From NCBI GenBank assembly GCA_002914805.1, contig JXTB01000413.1:263143-327142 (forward strand): DNA of 64,000 nucleotides, in the 5' to 3' direction. The translations under genes and the position numbers were made by a program. Of this stretch, positions 1-12,374 are shown one piece after another. Source of the stretch: Parasponia andersonii (taxonomy: Eukaryota; Streptophyta; Magnoliopsida; Rosales; Cannabaceae). Each line of letters begins with the position of its first letter. Position 1 is the stretch's first letter. Under the pieces are notes generated by a model that saw nothing but the letters and a program-made list of their open reading frames with translations, had not been told where the DNA came from and did no database searches.

Positions 1-345
1 GTAACATACAAAAATAATTGGATAACTATTCAAAACGGATAACTAGTTAATCATAAATAGGAGTTTTCAGTTTCCCTTTCCTTGTAGGTTTCTTCCATAG
101 CGTTTACTTGTCTCCCTCTTCTTGTAGGTTTCCTTTATAGCAGTTACGTGTTTCCTTCTCCTCATAGGTTTCCTGTTTGTCAAGGCAAACTGCACGGAGA
201 AGGTCGCACAAAACCTGTGGAAGAGGTCGCATATAACCATCACGGAGAAGGTCGCACAAAACCTGTGGAAGAGGTCGCATATAACCATCACGGAGGAGGT
301 CGCATATAAACTTTATGCGACCTCAGGATTTTAGACCGCACAACA
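1..345 (-). repeat. LTR fragment (Ty3/Gypsy family with GGTCGCA subrepeats), cut by window edge
   Basis: The right end reads ...GACCGCACAACA at 334-345, which in reverse complement is the TGTTGTGCGGTC start shared by the solo LTR at 35953. Most of this stretch matches the first part of that solo LTR in reverse orientation. It holds two tandem 48-bp units (193-240 and 241-288) and a partial third, each containing GGTCGCA twice. The rest of the LTR lies outside the window, so it cannot be said whether this is a solo LTR or part of a full element. Confidence 0.8.
193..310. repeat. 48-bp tandem subrepeats inside the LTR
   Basis: Two identical 48-bp units begin CACGGAGAAGGTCGCAC at 193 and 241; a third degenerate unit starts at 289. 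They create a spurious minus-strand reading frame (67-291) with a duplicated peptide. The related LTRs carry different numbers of similar units. Confidence 0.9.
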
Positions 346-1061
346 ATAACCATATTTCAAAAATTAAAAAATAAAAAAGACTAAAAGCAAAGAGTTGTGT
401 GTGTGTATATATGCATACACATGTATCAAATTCTTTCACTATAGTCAGCTTGATACTTCCAGTTTTCTAAATTATTGCTTCAGTATATATACCATGCGAT
501 CAAAGGTCTAGGCCATAAGCAAATTTTTACAGATGAGTGGATATACAAAGGATCTTATCAGATCTGATGGATGCAGTCGTTAGTCCACGTTACCGCGCAG
601 TAAGGGCGAGTAATAGAATCCACGCTAAAAATTTTTAAAAACTGATATGAAAATTATAAGTTTTAAAAAGAAATAGACTTCTGCTAGTCAACAAAAACGG
701 CTATACCATGTAATTTTCTTTAAAAAAAGGAAAAGAAAAAAGTACGTGCTTAATATGCTAAAACTAGTCAATTGATTACTTTTCATCCAAGATTTGAGGA
801 ATCAATTGATTACTTTTGATCCAATAACTGAGGAATGTACGAGGAATACAGGTATGAATTTAGGAATTAGAATTCAAATTTTGATAAAATATATATTTTT
901 TAAAATTTATAATAAATAATAGCCTTTAGTTAAGCTCACTATTTTAGGAAAAAAAAAAAAAAAAAAAAAAGCTAAAACTGCTATTTTATAAGAATTTTAT
1001 AAGTATTTGCTTTATTATTTTTTGTCCTTAGTACTAAGTCCGCTGATGATATACTTCCAAC
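346..1061. other. AT-rich intergenic stretch upstream of the aldo/keto reductase
   Basis: No gene is seen. It holds a short (GT)n/(TA)n tract near 397-412 and a poly-A run at 950-970. The last part should contain the promoter of the gene that starts at 1154. Confidence 0.6.
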
Positions 1062-1063
1062 AG

Positions 1064-1072
1064 CTATATAAC
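1064..1072 (+). promoter_or_regulatory. Candidate TATA box of the aldo/keto reductase gene
   Basis: CTATATAAC lies 82 bp before the ATG at 1154. Transcription would then start about 1095-1105, beside the (GA)n tract at 1101-1118, which would fall in the 5' leader or at the start site. Placement is by motif and spacing only. Confidence 0.4.
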
Positions 1073-1153
1073 GATGTTAATATTTGTTACAGATAAGGCG
1101 AGAGAGAGAGAGAGAGAGGAGGGACTCAGCTAAAGTAAGGAGAAGTCTTAGCC

Positions 1154-4100
1154 ATGTCCACGTCCTCCTCGACCTTCACCGCAATCCCTACCTCTCTCTA
1201 CAGAACCACGCGCCGCCATTCCCGCCGTACATTCACGCGCTGCGCATCAAATGCCGGAATCGAAATCCTCCTCCGCCGCGGCCAGCGAACCTCCCCGAAA
1301 GCGACGAGTATCAGCGCCAAGCTGGGCGAGAAGAGTGGTTTAGAGTACAGGAGAGTCGGGGATTCAGACCTTGAGATCAGCGAAATCACTCTTGGAACCG
1401 TACGTTAAGAAGTTTAAACGAATAAAATAAATAAATAAATTCCCCCTAATTTTTGTTGTCGTTTTAGCTTTTGCTTGCGTAGATTATGAGTTTATGACAC
1501 ATTCTATTGTCGTTTTCAAGTTTTTGAGTTGTTTCTTCTTGTAATACAGATGACATTTGGAGAGCAGAATACTGAGAAAGAAGCTCACGAAATTCTCAGC
1601 TACGCATTTGAGCATGGCATCAATGCTCTTGACACTGCTGAGGCCGTAAGTCATTTTACTCGTATATATATATACGTATATAATACGATACGAATTGAAC
1701 GATGAAGGTTTTGATTTTATGTTACAGTACCCAGTTCCAATGAGGAAGGAGACACAAGGAAGAACTGATGTCTATATTAGTAGCTGGCTCAAGTCTAAAC
1801 CTCGTGATAAGGTTCTTCCTTCCCTGATAACCATTACGAAGGAATTTCATTAATTTATTTGTGTTGATTAAGTTTTTTAAGTAACAGAACAATCGAAATC
1901 GTACTGGGACGAGGATTCTAACTTTAGACCTCAACATTAGAATCTGATTATTAGTTATAGTATCAGGCTAAACGTAGTTTTAAGTAATTGAGATGGTGTC
2001 TAAGGTGAGGGATTTGAAATTTAGACTTCAACATTGGAATATGATTATAGTTACCAATCAGGCTAAACTTAATTTTAAGTAATTGAGATGGTGTCTAAGA
2101 CGAGGGATTTGAACTTTAGACCTCAACATTCGAATATGATTGTAGTTTCTAAACAGGCTAAACTTAGTTTTACAGGTAGCTGGTGTCTGGGTGGATACTC
2201 TGGCTAGACATTTTTATTTTGTTGCTGTGTTCTTTTGGCTGAACATTATCTATGTAAAACATATGCCTTTGTATGTGCAGTTCATAACTTCATATCAGAT
2301 AATTCAAAAACCATGTTCTTTTTCGTTTGATATATGTATTCAATATTACATTTCATGAACAGGTTCTTGTAGCAACAAAAGTATGTGGTTATTCAGAGAG
2401 GGCAAGCTACATACGTGACAATGCGAAGGTTTTGCGGGTCGATTCTGCAAATATTAAAGAAAGTGTAGAGAAAAGCCTTAAACGTCTCAATACAGATTAC
2501 ATAGATTTACTGCAAATCCATTGGTAAGTTTTTTATTTTATTGGTTGTCCCTGTGCATATGTAATATTCATTAAGTTCAACACCTGTATATTTCTAAGAT
2601 GTATTTTCCATTTATACGAGGAAGAAATTGATTAGTCGATAAACTTTCACTACAGAGGATAACTAAAATGACTTCTCCTAGGATAATATTTTTAAACATC
2701 TGTCCTTGACAATTTCTACTAATATGTATCAAGTATAAACAAAAGTCTTTCATAGGGAGTGTCTGAACCTAAACTGGTTTAAGTATTGGTTTTTGAAAAT
2801 TTGAACTCTTTCTAAATCCAGGCCAGACCGGTATGTGCCATTGTTTGGTGAGTTTTTCTACGATCCTTCAAAATGGAGGCCTAGTGTGCCTTTTGTAGAG
2901 CAACTGAGGGCTTTTCAAGAACTTATTGATGAAGGAAAGGTAACTTACTTTTGAATTTTGGTCTCAAAATTTCTCTACCTGTAATTAACTCGCGAAAAAA
3001 AAAAAAAGCTTATTAACCGGATAAAATTTTGAAAACCCGACTTGTTTAATTGAAAGAAAATTATAGTGCTTTTGATTTATCTTCTCTAGTGACTGGCGAG
3101 TGCTTAGTGGTTGGCATTAAGATTCTTTAAGTTATGAATGGTTTTGAACCTTTACAGGTGCGTTATATTGGTGTTTCTAATGAGACTTCCTATGGAGTGA
3201 TGGAGTTTGTACATGCAGCTAAAGTTGAAGGGCTACCAAAGATAGTTAGTATCCAGAACAATTACAGTCTGCTTGTTCGATGTCATTTTGAGGGTAAGTT
3301 AAGTAAAATGGTTAAAAATATGCCAAAAAAATTAAGAGGTTACTAATATGGAGTTTCGTTCACCACTTGAATATTTGCAGTCGATCTTGTTGAAGTATGC
3401 CACCCGAAAAACAACAACATTGGTTTGCTAGCTTATTCTCCACTAGGTGGTGGAGCACTAACGGGGAAGTACATAGATGTCAATTCTGAAGCTGCACAAA
3501 AAGGAAGGTTCAACCTCTTTCCTGGCTACATGGAAAGATATAACAAATCTATTGCCAGGGTATGTAATTAACTCAACTCTTGCATGTGACAGAATAGTAC
3601 CTAACACAGCAACAAAGTGTCAATATGCATGTTCCAGGTGACAAAGTTCAGTATTTGTAGTTGGATTTCCATTGTCTCTCGTTCATTTCAAGCATTTGTA
3701 CATATTGGTTATGGTAGTAGTTTGTGCTATACCTTTTTGAGCTGTTGACAAAAAATAATTTACCTATAGTTCTTTTATTTATGTATAGCATCTTTTATTT
3801 GATCCAATATACGTGAACTTGGCCAATTTAATAATTAAAACTAACTGAAAAGACCCATTTACCTTTTCACCCAAAACAGGGGCTGGAAAGATTTTCACTA
3901 CTGTACCAGATGGAACTGCTTAGAACTGATCACAAAATCTATCTCTATATTCTCTAGTTTGCTTATCCGGCACAACGAATAATATTCATGAGATAGCTGC
4001 AATTAGGTTCCTTTACTAACTAGGGATTGTGTCAAGAAAATTTTCATAAGCTGTTTAAGTACAAAACATCGTGTCTTTTCTATTCTCGCATGAAGTACAA

Positions 4101-4369
4101 AACTTTGTGTTGTTTCTTTGATCTTTATACAGGAAGTTACAGTAAAATATCTCGAGTTAGCCAAGAAGAATGGTTTAACTCCAGTTCAGCTTGCTCTTGG
4201 ATTTGCACGAGACCGACCATTCATGACGAGTAGCATCATTGGTGCAACCTCTGTGGAACAACTGAAGGAAGACATGGATGCTTTCTTGACAACAGAGCGG
4301 CCATTGCCTGAGGAATTGATGAGCGAAATTGATAATATCTTCAAGAGACACAAAGATCCTCCTCTTTGA
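1154..4369 (+). CDS. Aldo/keto reductase, Tas-like, predicted plastid-targeted
   Basis: Eight exons: 1154-1399, 1550-1645, 1728-1811, 2363-2523, 2822-2939, 3158-3293, 3381-3559 and 4133-4369. All have GT-AG borders and phases that join into 418 codons. The protein is an NAD(P)H-dependent oxidoreductase of the aldo/keto reductase barrel fold, closest to bacterial Tas and its plant homologues (Arabidopsis At1g04420 type, about 412 residues). Visible marks are the TMTFGEQN motif near residues 82-89, the tetrad candidates D110, Y115, K148 and H195, the VRYIGVSNET motif and, near the C-terminus, GFARDRPF and SIIGATS. The first 60 residues are rich in Ser, Thr and Arg and poor in acidic residues, as in chloroplast transit peptides. 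The start was chosen because it is the first in-frame ATG and gives this leader. The substrate is unknown. No breaks are seen. Confidence 0.93.
1908..2190. repeat. Three tandem copies of a ~95-bp unit in intron 3 of the aldo/keto reductase
   Basis: Units start near 1908, 2005 and 2099, each with a GAGGATT- or GAGGGATTT-like start followed by ACTTTAGACCTCAACATT or close variants and then a CAGGCTAAAC core. They differ at several positions, so the duplication is not recent. The tract explains much of the length of this intron (1812-2362). Confidence 0.8.
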
Positions 4370-4746
4370 AAGCCTTAGCCATGGTAGTGTAATGTATCTT
4401 AACCCATTTTCATGTATTCAATTAATTAAAATTTTTAGTACATTGTTTTAATTTGGTTTATTATTTTTCTTGGTCATCAAATCATACTTAACACTTCATT
4501 GTGAGTGAAGATCAAATATATAAAATTGTATTCCTCCTTTTCCTTTATTTGAAATAGTGGATGATCATATAGTTAGTTTATCCATTGTCTCTCTCATCAT
4601 CAATATTAATGTTAAATCGCTCGTCCGCTCGTCTTGCATAAAATCTTTGAGATTAAAAACGGTTCAACGGCCACGATTTATTCTAGTCTCATGTGCAATC
4701 TTTGTTTCATGCTAAAGAATCATCCAAAAAATTAGACCGTCTTATT

Positions 4747-4783
<37 letters not shown>

Positions 4784-4793
4784 ATATATATAG
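4370..4793. other. 3' flank of the aldo/keto reductase; (TA)n microsatellite
   Basis: The likely 3' UTR and polyadenylation region is AT-rich, with AATTAATTAAAA-type sequence near 4420-4435. A (TA)n tract runs from about 4747 to 4791 and borders the MITE that follows. Confidence 0.5.
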
Positions 4794-5020
4794 TCCAGTA
4801 GGTATTTTTTTTTTTTTACCTATGGATAGGTATCAATTTGACCAATAAAAACTTAGCATGTACATTTTTTTATTATAAAAAGTAAAAGAGAGAAAGAGCA
4901 TTAATGATGTACGTCTTTTTATACACTTTATTATAACCATTGGATCACCATCTAATGGTGATCCAACGGCTAAAAAAAAAATACCTACCCATAGGTAAAG
5001 AAAAAAAATACCTATTGGAT
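4794..5020. mobile_element. MITE with ~39-bp terminal inverted repeats, inserted in (TA)n
   Basis: The left end TCCAGTAGGTATTTTTT...ACCTATGG is matched in reverse complement by the right end ...CCATAGGTAAAG...ATACCTATTGGA. Both sides abut (TA)n runs (4747-4791 and 5029-5051), consistent with a TA-type target. The interior of about 150 bp has no coding capacity. The superfamily is unclear; Stowaway/Tc1-like is possible because of the TA flanks, but those repeats hide any target duplication. Confidence 0.7.
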
Positions 5021-5051
5021 TGGCAACCTATATATATATATATATATATAT

Positions 5052-5999
5052 ACATATATTCCAACTCGGATGCAATCTCAACTCAATTTTGTAGAGTTAA
5101 CAAACATCTCGAAGATTAGAAGAAAATTTAGAGCACTTTTAGATGTCCCAACTCGGATGCAAGCTTAACTTAATTTTTTTTTTTTTAATAAAGCAAGCTC
5201 AACTCAATTTATTAAAAGTTAATAGCATCTCAAACATTAGAAACAATGTAATAGTTGTTGAGTTAACAACGTTGACAACTCGGTCATTTCATTGACGGGC
5301 GATTGAGATAGAACATTTTAGAAATTATTCCTATTGATTTTAATCTCAATCATTATCGTTGTTCTTAGAACATCTATGGTTGTTCTTAAAAACGTCTATG
5401 TACCTTCCAAAAAAAAAAAAGTCTATGGTTTGCCTGTTTCACTTAAGTTGTGTGAAGAAAAAGTAGTGAAATTTTTTTATGGTGGAAAAATAGAATTATA
5501 TCTATAATATATGTCTTTATAGAATTCGTCATTTGGTTGGTCACTGATTATTCTGAAGTCCTATGAATAATCCATGAATTTTCAAAAAATTGTTTGCTTA
5601 AGTCCCTGATACACTTTTCTCAATTTTTGTTTAGCTGGTTGAGCTTTATATAAATCCCTAAGCCTTTTAAAAAGTCATACAAATAGCCCCTAATCATCTT
5701 TTCATTTATTTATTTTTTAAAATAAAAAAAAATCTGTAAGCCTCTTGCTCAATTTTGTTAATTATTATCGACAACAATTGTTTTAGAGAAACCGTCCAAT
5801 TTTAAGATTAACGTAATTTAAAATGATTTTCACTTATTTCAAACGAGAGCAAATTTCGTAAGCAACAAAATTCTTGTAGTATATTTCAGAAAAGGGGAAA
5901 AAAATTAATGTAGTAATAAAAAAATGATTTAATTTTGAAAAGTAGTTTAATTAGGTATTATTAGTGTACGTGGAGGCAGAGGAAGAAGCGCGCCAATTT
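5052..5999. other. AT-rich intergenic region before the PRAF-type gene
   Basis: No gene is seen. 5080-5250 contains two similar segments (CCAACTCGGATGCAA... near 5060 and 5148), a short direct duplication about 88 bp apart. Confidence 0.5.
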
Positions 6000-6535
6000 C
6001 TCCCTTTCTTTTCTTTTGAGCTTCAAACTTCCCTAAAACTTGTACGGCCCTCATTTCTTATCTCTCTCCCTTCTCTCTCCGATCTTCATCGTCTTCATGG
6101 TGACTTTCGATGACCAAATTCACCCGACAACTCGGAAAATCGACATTTGATTTTCTTATTTTGATGGTGAATTGAACCTGTTCATTAATTTTATTTTTGT
6201 ATTTTTTTTCAATTTTGGATCATTGTCTTTTTTTTTTTTTTTTTTTTTCTGTGGATCCAAAATATTTAGTTGGTGATCTTGTGCAAGATTTTCGAATAGT
6301 CGAATCGAATCGGGTGTTTTTTCGATTCTTAATTATAGGATTGTTTTGAAAGATCGGGATAGTGGTTGAATTTTGATGAGAGGCCACAGAAGAAAGCAAA
6401 GGCATCTATGAAGACTTGGGGACGGAAGTCGTCGCCGCCGCACCACCTGATGCAGTTGCCGGTTGAGCTTGCTTCTTCTTCTTCTTTCTACGCTTTCGGG
6501 ATAATTAGTTGTTCCTTAAGAAACTTTCAGATGGA
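6000..6535 (+). promoter_or_regulatory. Putative promoter and 5' leader of the PRAF-type gene
   Basis: Pyrimidine-rich sequence (TTTCTTTTCTTTTGAG, TCTCTCTCCCTTCTCTCTCC) from 5998 to 6090 resembles plant 5' leaders. No clear TATA box is seen. A reading frame at 6366-6587 overlaps the start in another frame and is unlikely to be used. Confidence 0.4.
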
Positions 6536-9500
6536 ATGGCAGATCCTGCTAGCTATGGTAATCATGAGCGTGACATTGAGCAAGTGAGTCATTTTCTTTT
6601 CCTCCCATATTATCATTTTATTTTTGTTGTCTTATCACTTTTTGGATTATTAATTCAGAGTTTTCTTTGATTTGATCCTGATCTTTGAGGCTTAATACGT
6701 TTAATTTCTCTAACTGATTGAAAATTCGGTTGCATTCTTGTCAAAAGGTTTATGTGTTAGCAAAAATATGGCACTGAGTCACCTTTGTAAATTATACATT
6801 TATAGAATCTAGATGGGAGCGGTACTATCACATAAAAAAATAAAAAAAAATTAAGACCCATTTATGCAATTTTGTTATTCTTTTTTACTATGCTACTGGG
6901 ACTATTACTTTGGCAGAACTCTATATTTTGCTTCTAGAAAATTTGGTCTGCATTTTTTATGGGATTTCATCTTCTACTTTTTGATCATTATCCCCTCTTT
7001 TGCAGGCACTTGTTGCTTTGAAAAAAGGTGCTCAGTTAATCAAGTACAGTCGAAAAGGGAAGCCTAAGTTTTGTCCATTCAGAATTTCTGCGGTAAGTTA
7101 TTCCCTATTAGTTTCAAATATTCAATTTGTTTGACAGAAATGCATAGGACATGTTACAATTTTTGATCGGTTGTTGCGAAAGACATGGATATTGGATGTG
7201 CTTAAAACAGCAAGGGACGTCATCCCTTAAAGGAAGACTTGTAGAAAGGAAGCAAAATCACTATTCTTGTTACTATACATAGTATTAATTAAGCATTCAT
7301 TTGTTTGCATATCATATATTTCTAAGTTTCAGCATAAAGTCTCGGATGTCAGAAAAACCAGAGATGAAAGCAGATACTGATAAAAGAATGAGACTGAATT
7401 TAATTGGAATTGTATTAAAAATGAAGGGAAAGAAACATATGAGTAAAAGAATGGACATTAGAGCAAGACAAAAATGAACCATTCTTGTGAATTATGCTTT
7501 AGATTAGTCCGCATCATATTTTTCATATATAGTTGTAATCTCTTATCATTCATTGAAAATCCAATTCAAATAATTGGAGCGAGTATAATTAAGCATGATC
7601 ANCTATATTTGAACTAACCTAACCTATATTCAAATAAATTGAGCAGACTAGCTTGCTTATTTTTCTCTGTTCATTAACTTTAAATTCTCTATGGATAATT
7701 GTGAAATATCTCAAGTGCTTGAATGATTTCAGTTTTAGTGTCACTAACAGGATGAAACAACATTAGTCTGGTACTCTCATGGAGAAGAACGGAATCTGAA
7801 ATTATCTTCAGTTACACGAATTATACCTGGACAAAGAACTGTGAGTTAAATAATCTTGTGTGCGCATAAATGCGTTATGTATTGTCCTAGTTAATTGACT
7901 TTTTTAATCATCATTAAAAAGATAAACTTTCCCTGGTTGATAGGTTTCTATGTTTCTTTCTAGGCTGTGTTTAGAAGATATTTGCGCCCTGAAAAGGATT
8001 ACTTGTCATTTTCTCTTCTATACAATAACGGTGAACGGTCACTTGATCTGGTCAGTAAAATTACTTTCTGTACCAGCTTTATTTGTTTATTTTGTGAAGT
8101 TCGATGAATATTTAAAATGTGATCGCTTGATTTTTTATTTTTTTATTTCACTTTTATAGATCTGCAAGGACAAAGCTGAGGCAGAGTTATGGTTTGCAGC
8201 GCTTAAGGAATTAATTCCTTCAGGACAACAGCGTAGTAGACGTAGTAAGAGTGATTTTTTCGAAGTGAGTTCTATTTAATACAAATCCACTCACATGTTT
8301 AATATAGCAAGTATGATGTTATATCTATCGATGTTAAATCTAGCACAATCACAGTGAATTTGTTTGGTGATTCTCACGATACATGCATTATGAGAAAATG
8401 CCATTGCTATGAAGCAGAATTGTTGTCTTGGTTTCTTCTCAACAATTGTTTCTAGTAAGATAGTTTCAGAACGTCTAAATTAGTTGTTTCTTCTTTGGCA
8501 GCAACAAGATGGCAGTGACATTCAGAATGGCAGTCCGTTAAGTGTAGCCTTAGATTTTGCAAGTATTGCCCATGGTAGGGCGTCTGTTGATTTGAATCCT
8601 CGCGAATCTTCATTAACTTTGGCAGGCTCAGATGTGGGCTCGGAACGTGCAAGTATGCAACTAAGAGCAAGTCCTGGAGATGGTTTTCGGATTAGTGTTT
8701 CAAGCACTCCTAGCTGTTCAAGTGGAGGATCTGGACCAGATGATATTGAATCACTAGGAGATGTTTACGTGTGGGGAGAGGTTTGGCTTGATGGAAATTT
8801 ACCTGATGGGTCTGTGAGCTCGGTTCCTACAAAAGCTGATGTGTTAACCCCAAAGTCCCTAGAATCAAATGTAGTTCTCGACGTGCATCAGATCTCTTGT
8901 GGAGTGAGACATGTTGCTCTTGTTACAAAGCAAGGTGAAGTGTTCACATGGGGAGAGGAATCTGGAGGAAGACTTGGTCATGGGATTGATAAAGACTTTA
9001 GCCGCCCTCGTCTTGTTGAGTTCTTGGCAATTAATAACATAGAATTAGTTGCATGTGGTGAGTATCATTCATGTGCTGTATCTACGACTGGTGATTTATT
9101 CACCTGGGGTGATGGTGCTCATAATGCTGGACTTCTTGGCCATGGCACTGATGTTAGTCACTGGATTCCAAAAAGAGTTAATGGTCCTTTGGAAGGACTT
9201 CAGGTTTTATCTGTTGCCTGTGGCACTTGGCATTCAGCATTAGCAACTTCCAATGGAAAACTATTTACATTTGGAGACGGAACCTTTGGTGTTTTGGGCC
9301 ATGGAGATCGTCAGAGTGTTTCATATCCAAGAGAGGTACAGTTATTAAATGGCCTAAAGACCATAAAGGTCGCATGTGGAGTATGGCATACTGCAGCTAT
9401 TGTAGAGGTTATAGGCCATTCTACTACTAGCACTTCATCAAAAAAGCTGTTTACCTGGGGTGACGGTGACAAAAATCGTTTGGGCCATGGAAACAAGGAA

Positions 9501-12374
9501 ACTTATCTTTTACCAACCTGTGTTTCTTCACTTATTGACTACAATTTCCAGCAGATAGGGTGCGGACACACTATGACTGTTGCCCTCACTACATCTGGTC
9601 ATGTGTTCACCATGGGTGGTACTTCATATGGACAGCTAGGAAATCCAGTCTCTGATGGTAAGATACCTTGCTTGGTACAAGATAAATTGGTAGGTGAATT
9701 TGTTGAAGAAATATCTTGTGGGGCAAATCATGTTGCTGTCCTGACATCAAGAAGTGAAGTATTCACTTGGGGAAGAGGTGCTAATGGAAGACTAGGACAT
9801 GGGGATATAGAAGACCGAAAAACTCCAACATTGGTTGAAGCATTGAAAGATAGGAATGTAAAGAATGTATCATGCGGCTCAAATTTCACGACAAGTATAT
9901 GCATCCATAAGTGGGTCTCTGGAGCTGACCAATCAGTTTGCTCAGGTTGTCGACAAGCATTTGGTTTTACCAGAAAGCGGCATAACTGTTATAATTGTGG
10001 GCTGGTGCATTGCCATGCTTGTAGTTCCAAAAAAGCATTGAGAGCTGCATTGGCTCCCACTCCTGGCAAACCACATCGTGTTTGTGATGCTTGCTATGCA
10101 AAACTGAAAGCTGGTGAGGCCAGTAATGCTTCTAATTTTGGTAGGAAAGTTACAGCCCCTCGACGGTCCACGGATTCCAGGGACTCTCATAGTAGGAGAG
10201 ACGTAAGGTCTTCAAAGATTCTGCTATCTCCTACTATAGAACCTGTCAAGTACCTTGAGATCAGGTCTGGAAGATCCGGGGCCAAATCAGATTATCCTTC
10301 GATGGTTAGGGCTTCTCAGATTCCATCACTATTACAACTGAAAGATATTGCATTTCCTAGTTCACTGAGTGCCTTCCAGAATGCCTGGAAACCCGTAATG
10401 CCATCATCACCTCCGCTCACTGTCAACTTAAGATCATCTTTAGAGTACACAAGGAGACCAAGCCCCCCACGATCAGCGGCTCCTGTATTTTCTAGGGGCA
10501 TTATTGACAATATGAAGAAGTCAAATGAGCTCTTGACTCAAGAACTATCAAAGTTGCACGGCCAAGTACTAATTTTAACTCTGGCAAATTAACAATCTTA
10601 CCTGCATTCTTCTATCAATTGTTGATATTGGGATGTAAACCTGGATGTTGTCTCTCTGAAATAACCTAAATGCTTATTTCCTCTTCTTCACCAGGTAAAA
10701 AGTCTGAAGCATAAGTGTGATACTCAAGATATGGAGATGCAAAAATTACGGAAAAATGCCAAAGAAGCTGCTTTATTGGCTGAAGGGCAATATTCCCGGT
10801 GCAAAATAGCCAAGGAACTTGTCAAGTCCTTCACAGAACAGGTTTGGACTAACTCAGGATTCCGGTATTGTTTTTGAACAAATCGAATTTTTAGGATATA
10901 AAAAATGCTCCCAGAAATGACGTAATTGTGAAAGTCGTACAATTTTTAGGAATGTCTTGCATTGTGCAAACTATGTGAAATCATTTTATTAAGTGGTGAC
11001 AATTGGTATTTAACATTTACTTTTGTACAAGTATTGGTATAAGAACGTCCAAATTAATATCATCGCAGCAATCATGTGCTTGTTCGTGTACTTGTGTACC
11101 TGAAAATTGATCCTTCGTGACAGATGACATGACCGGAGATTCCTCTCAGGGCAAGGATGAATGGAAAAAAAAATAAACTGTTCTGTTATGCAGAAGACGC
11201 TGTAATATTTTTGGTCAATAACTGTAACTTAAACAGATACTTCAACTAGTTAGTTTGACAAATTCTACCTTATTATGATTGCTGATTAATCTGAAAAGTT
11301 GAGTATAAACTAGTTAGTTCGAGTTCTTGGGTATATGCCTTATTTCCCTAGTCAAAGATATGAATACAAATACTGCAATTTTCTGTATATTAAGCATAGG
11401 CCTGCTCTTTTATTTTGTAGTGGTTCTTCTCTAATTAGAGAATTTACTTGCTACTAATTGCTTTCAATTCTTTCTGCCTCTGTTGTCATGCAGTTGAATG
11501 TAATAACAGAGAAGTTGCCTCCAGAGGATTCAAACAACGAAGTTTTAAACTCCTTGCGTGCTCGAGCTGGAGATTTTCTAGACTCAACCAATGCAACACC
11601 AGAAATTTCTTCCTCGCAATATGCTGCACGAGTTACTGACAGGACTCATGAAGGTGGAAATATTCATCCAGGTAGCGATAGACCATCTGCTTCTAGTACT
11701 AAAGACGATGAAGCTCAACCAAGCTCAGAAGAAAGCTCGAAATCCCAAGAATCTTCAACAACGAAGACTGAAAGAGGAAAAGAAGTTATTGAACAATTTG
11801 AACCTGGTGTATATGTCACTCTTCTTCAACTTAAAAATGGTACCAGAATTTTTAGGCGTGTTAAATTCAGGTAGTTTACAAAAGTATTGGTTTCACGGAA
11901 TCCAAATTCTCCATATTTATGCACACTAACTAGCTCAACAATTACTATATTTGATCTCGTTTCAGGCTTCTCATAATTTTGTGCTCATTTCTTCTAATAT
12001 TACAATTGTACACTATTACAGTCGAAACAGAAACTTGTCATAATATGTAGTGTCGTTCCATATGTGTGCATGTCTGCAGCTGCATGTTTTCATAAGATCT
12101 ATTAATGCTATAAAGCATGTCAAGCTCTATGCTGAGTTCAATTCGATCATTTCAATGCCGAGTTTCACTCATTCTAACTTACACCTACCTTCAATGTTTT
12201 CGCAGTAAACGAAAGTTTAGCGAGCAGCAGGCCGAAGAATGGTGGAATAACAACAAAGACAGGCTGCTTAAGTCGTACAGCGTCCCCAAGAAGGAAACGC
12301 CTGTTCCAACGGGATCTTCAAGCACGCCAGCAGCACCGGCTGAGGAAAGCTCTGAGGCAGCCTTATCTACCTAG
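6536..12374 (+). CDS. PRAF-type protein: PH, RCC1 repeats, variant FYVE finger and BRX domain
   Basis: Nine exons join in frame to 1057 residues: 6536-6583, 7006-7092, 7751-7840, 7964-8050, 8160-8264, 8502-10565, 10695-10841, 11494-11870 and 12206-12374. Order: PH-like domain (about 17-130); linker; seven RCC1 blades (about 226-600, recurring FTWG and RLGHG motifs); FYVE zinc finger (about 610-675); basic/Ser linker; predicted coiled coil (about 800-890); BRX domain (about 976-1024, [19 protein letters not shown] and [11 protein letters not shown]). This is the full plant PRAF architecture at its usual length. Family members bind phosphoinositides, and PRAF1 has been reported to have Rab guanine-nucleotide exchange activity; membrane-polarity roles come through the BRX part. 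The FYVE core reads RKRHNCYNC, the plant variant of the usual R(R/K)HHCR site. ATG 6536 starts the typical MADPASYG... leader. One N at 7602 lies in an intron. Confidence 0.95.

Noticed and set aside
67..291. Minus-strand frame with a duplicated peptide
   Set aside because: Produced by the 48-bp LTR subrepeats; not a gene.
1084..1374. 96-residue plus-strand frame at the start of the aldo/keto reductase
   Set aside because: It overlaps exon 1 in another frame, begins in a (GA)n tract and has no conserved domain. The frame from 1154 fits a plastid leader plus the enzyme.
6366..6587. 73-residue frame before the PRAF-type gene
   Set aside because: Out of frame with the real start at 6536 and without family resemblance.
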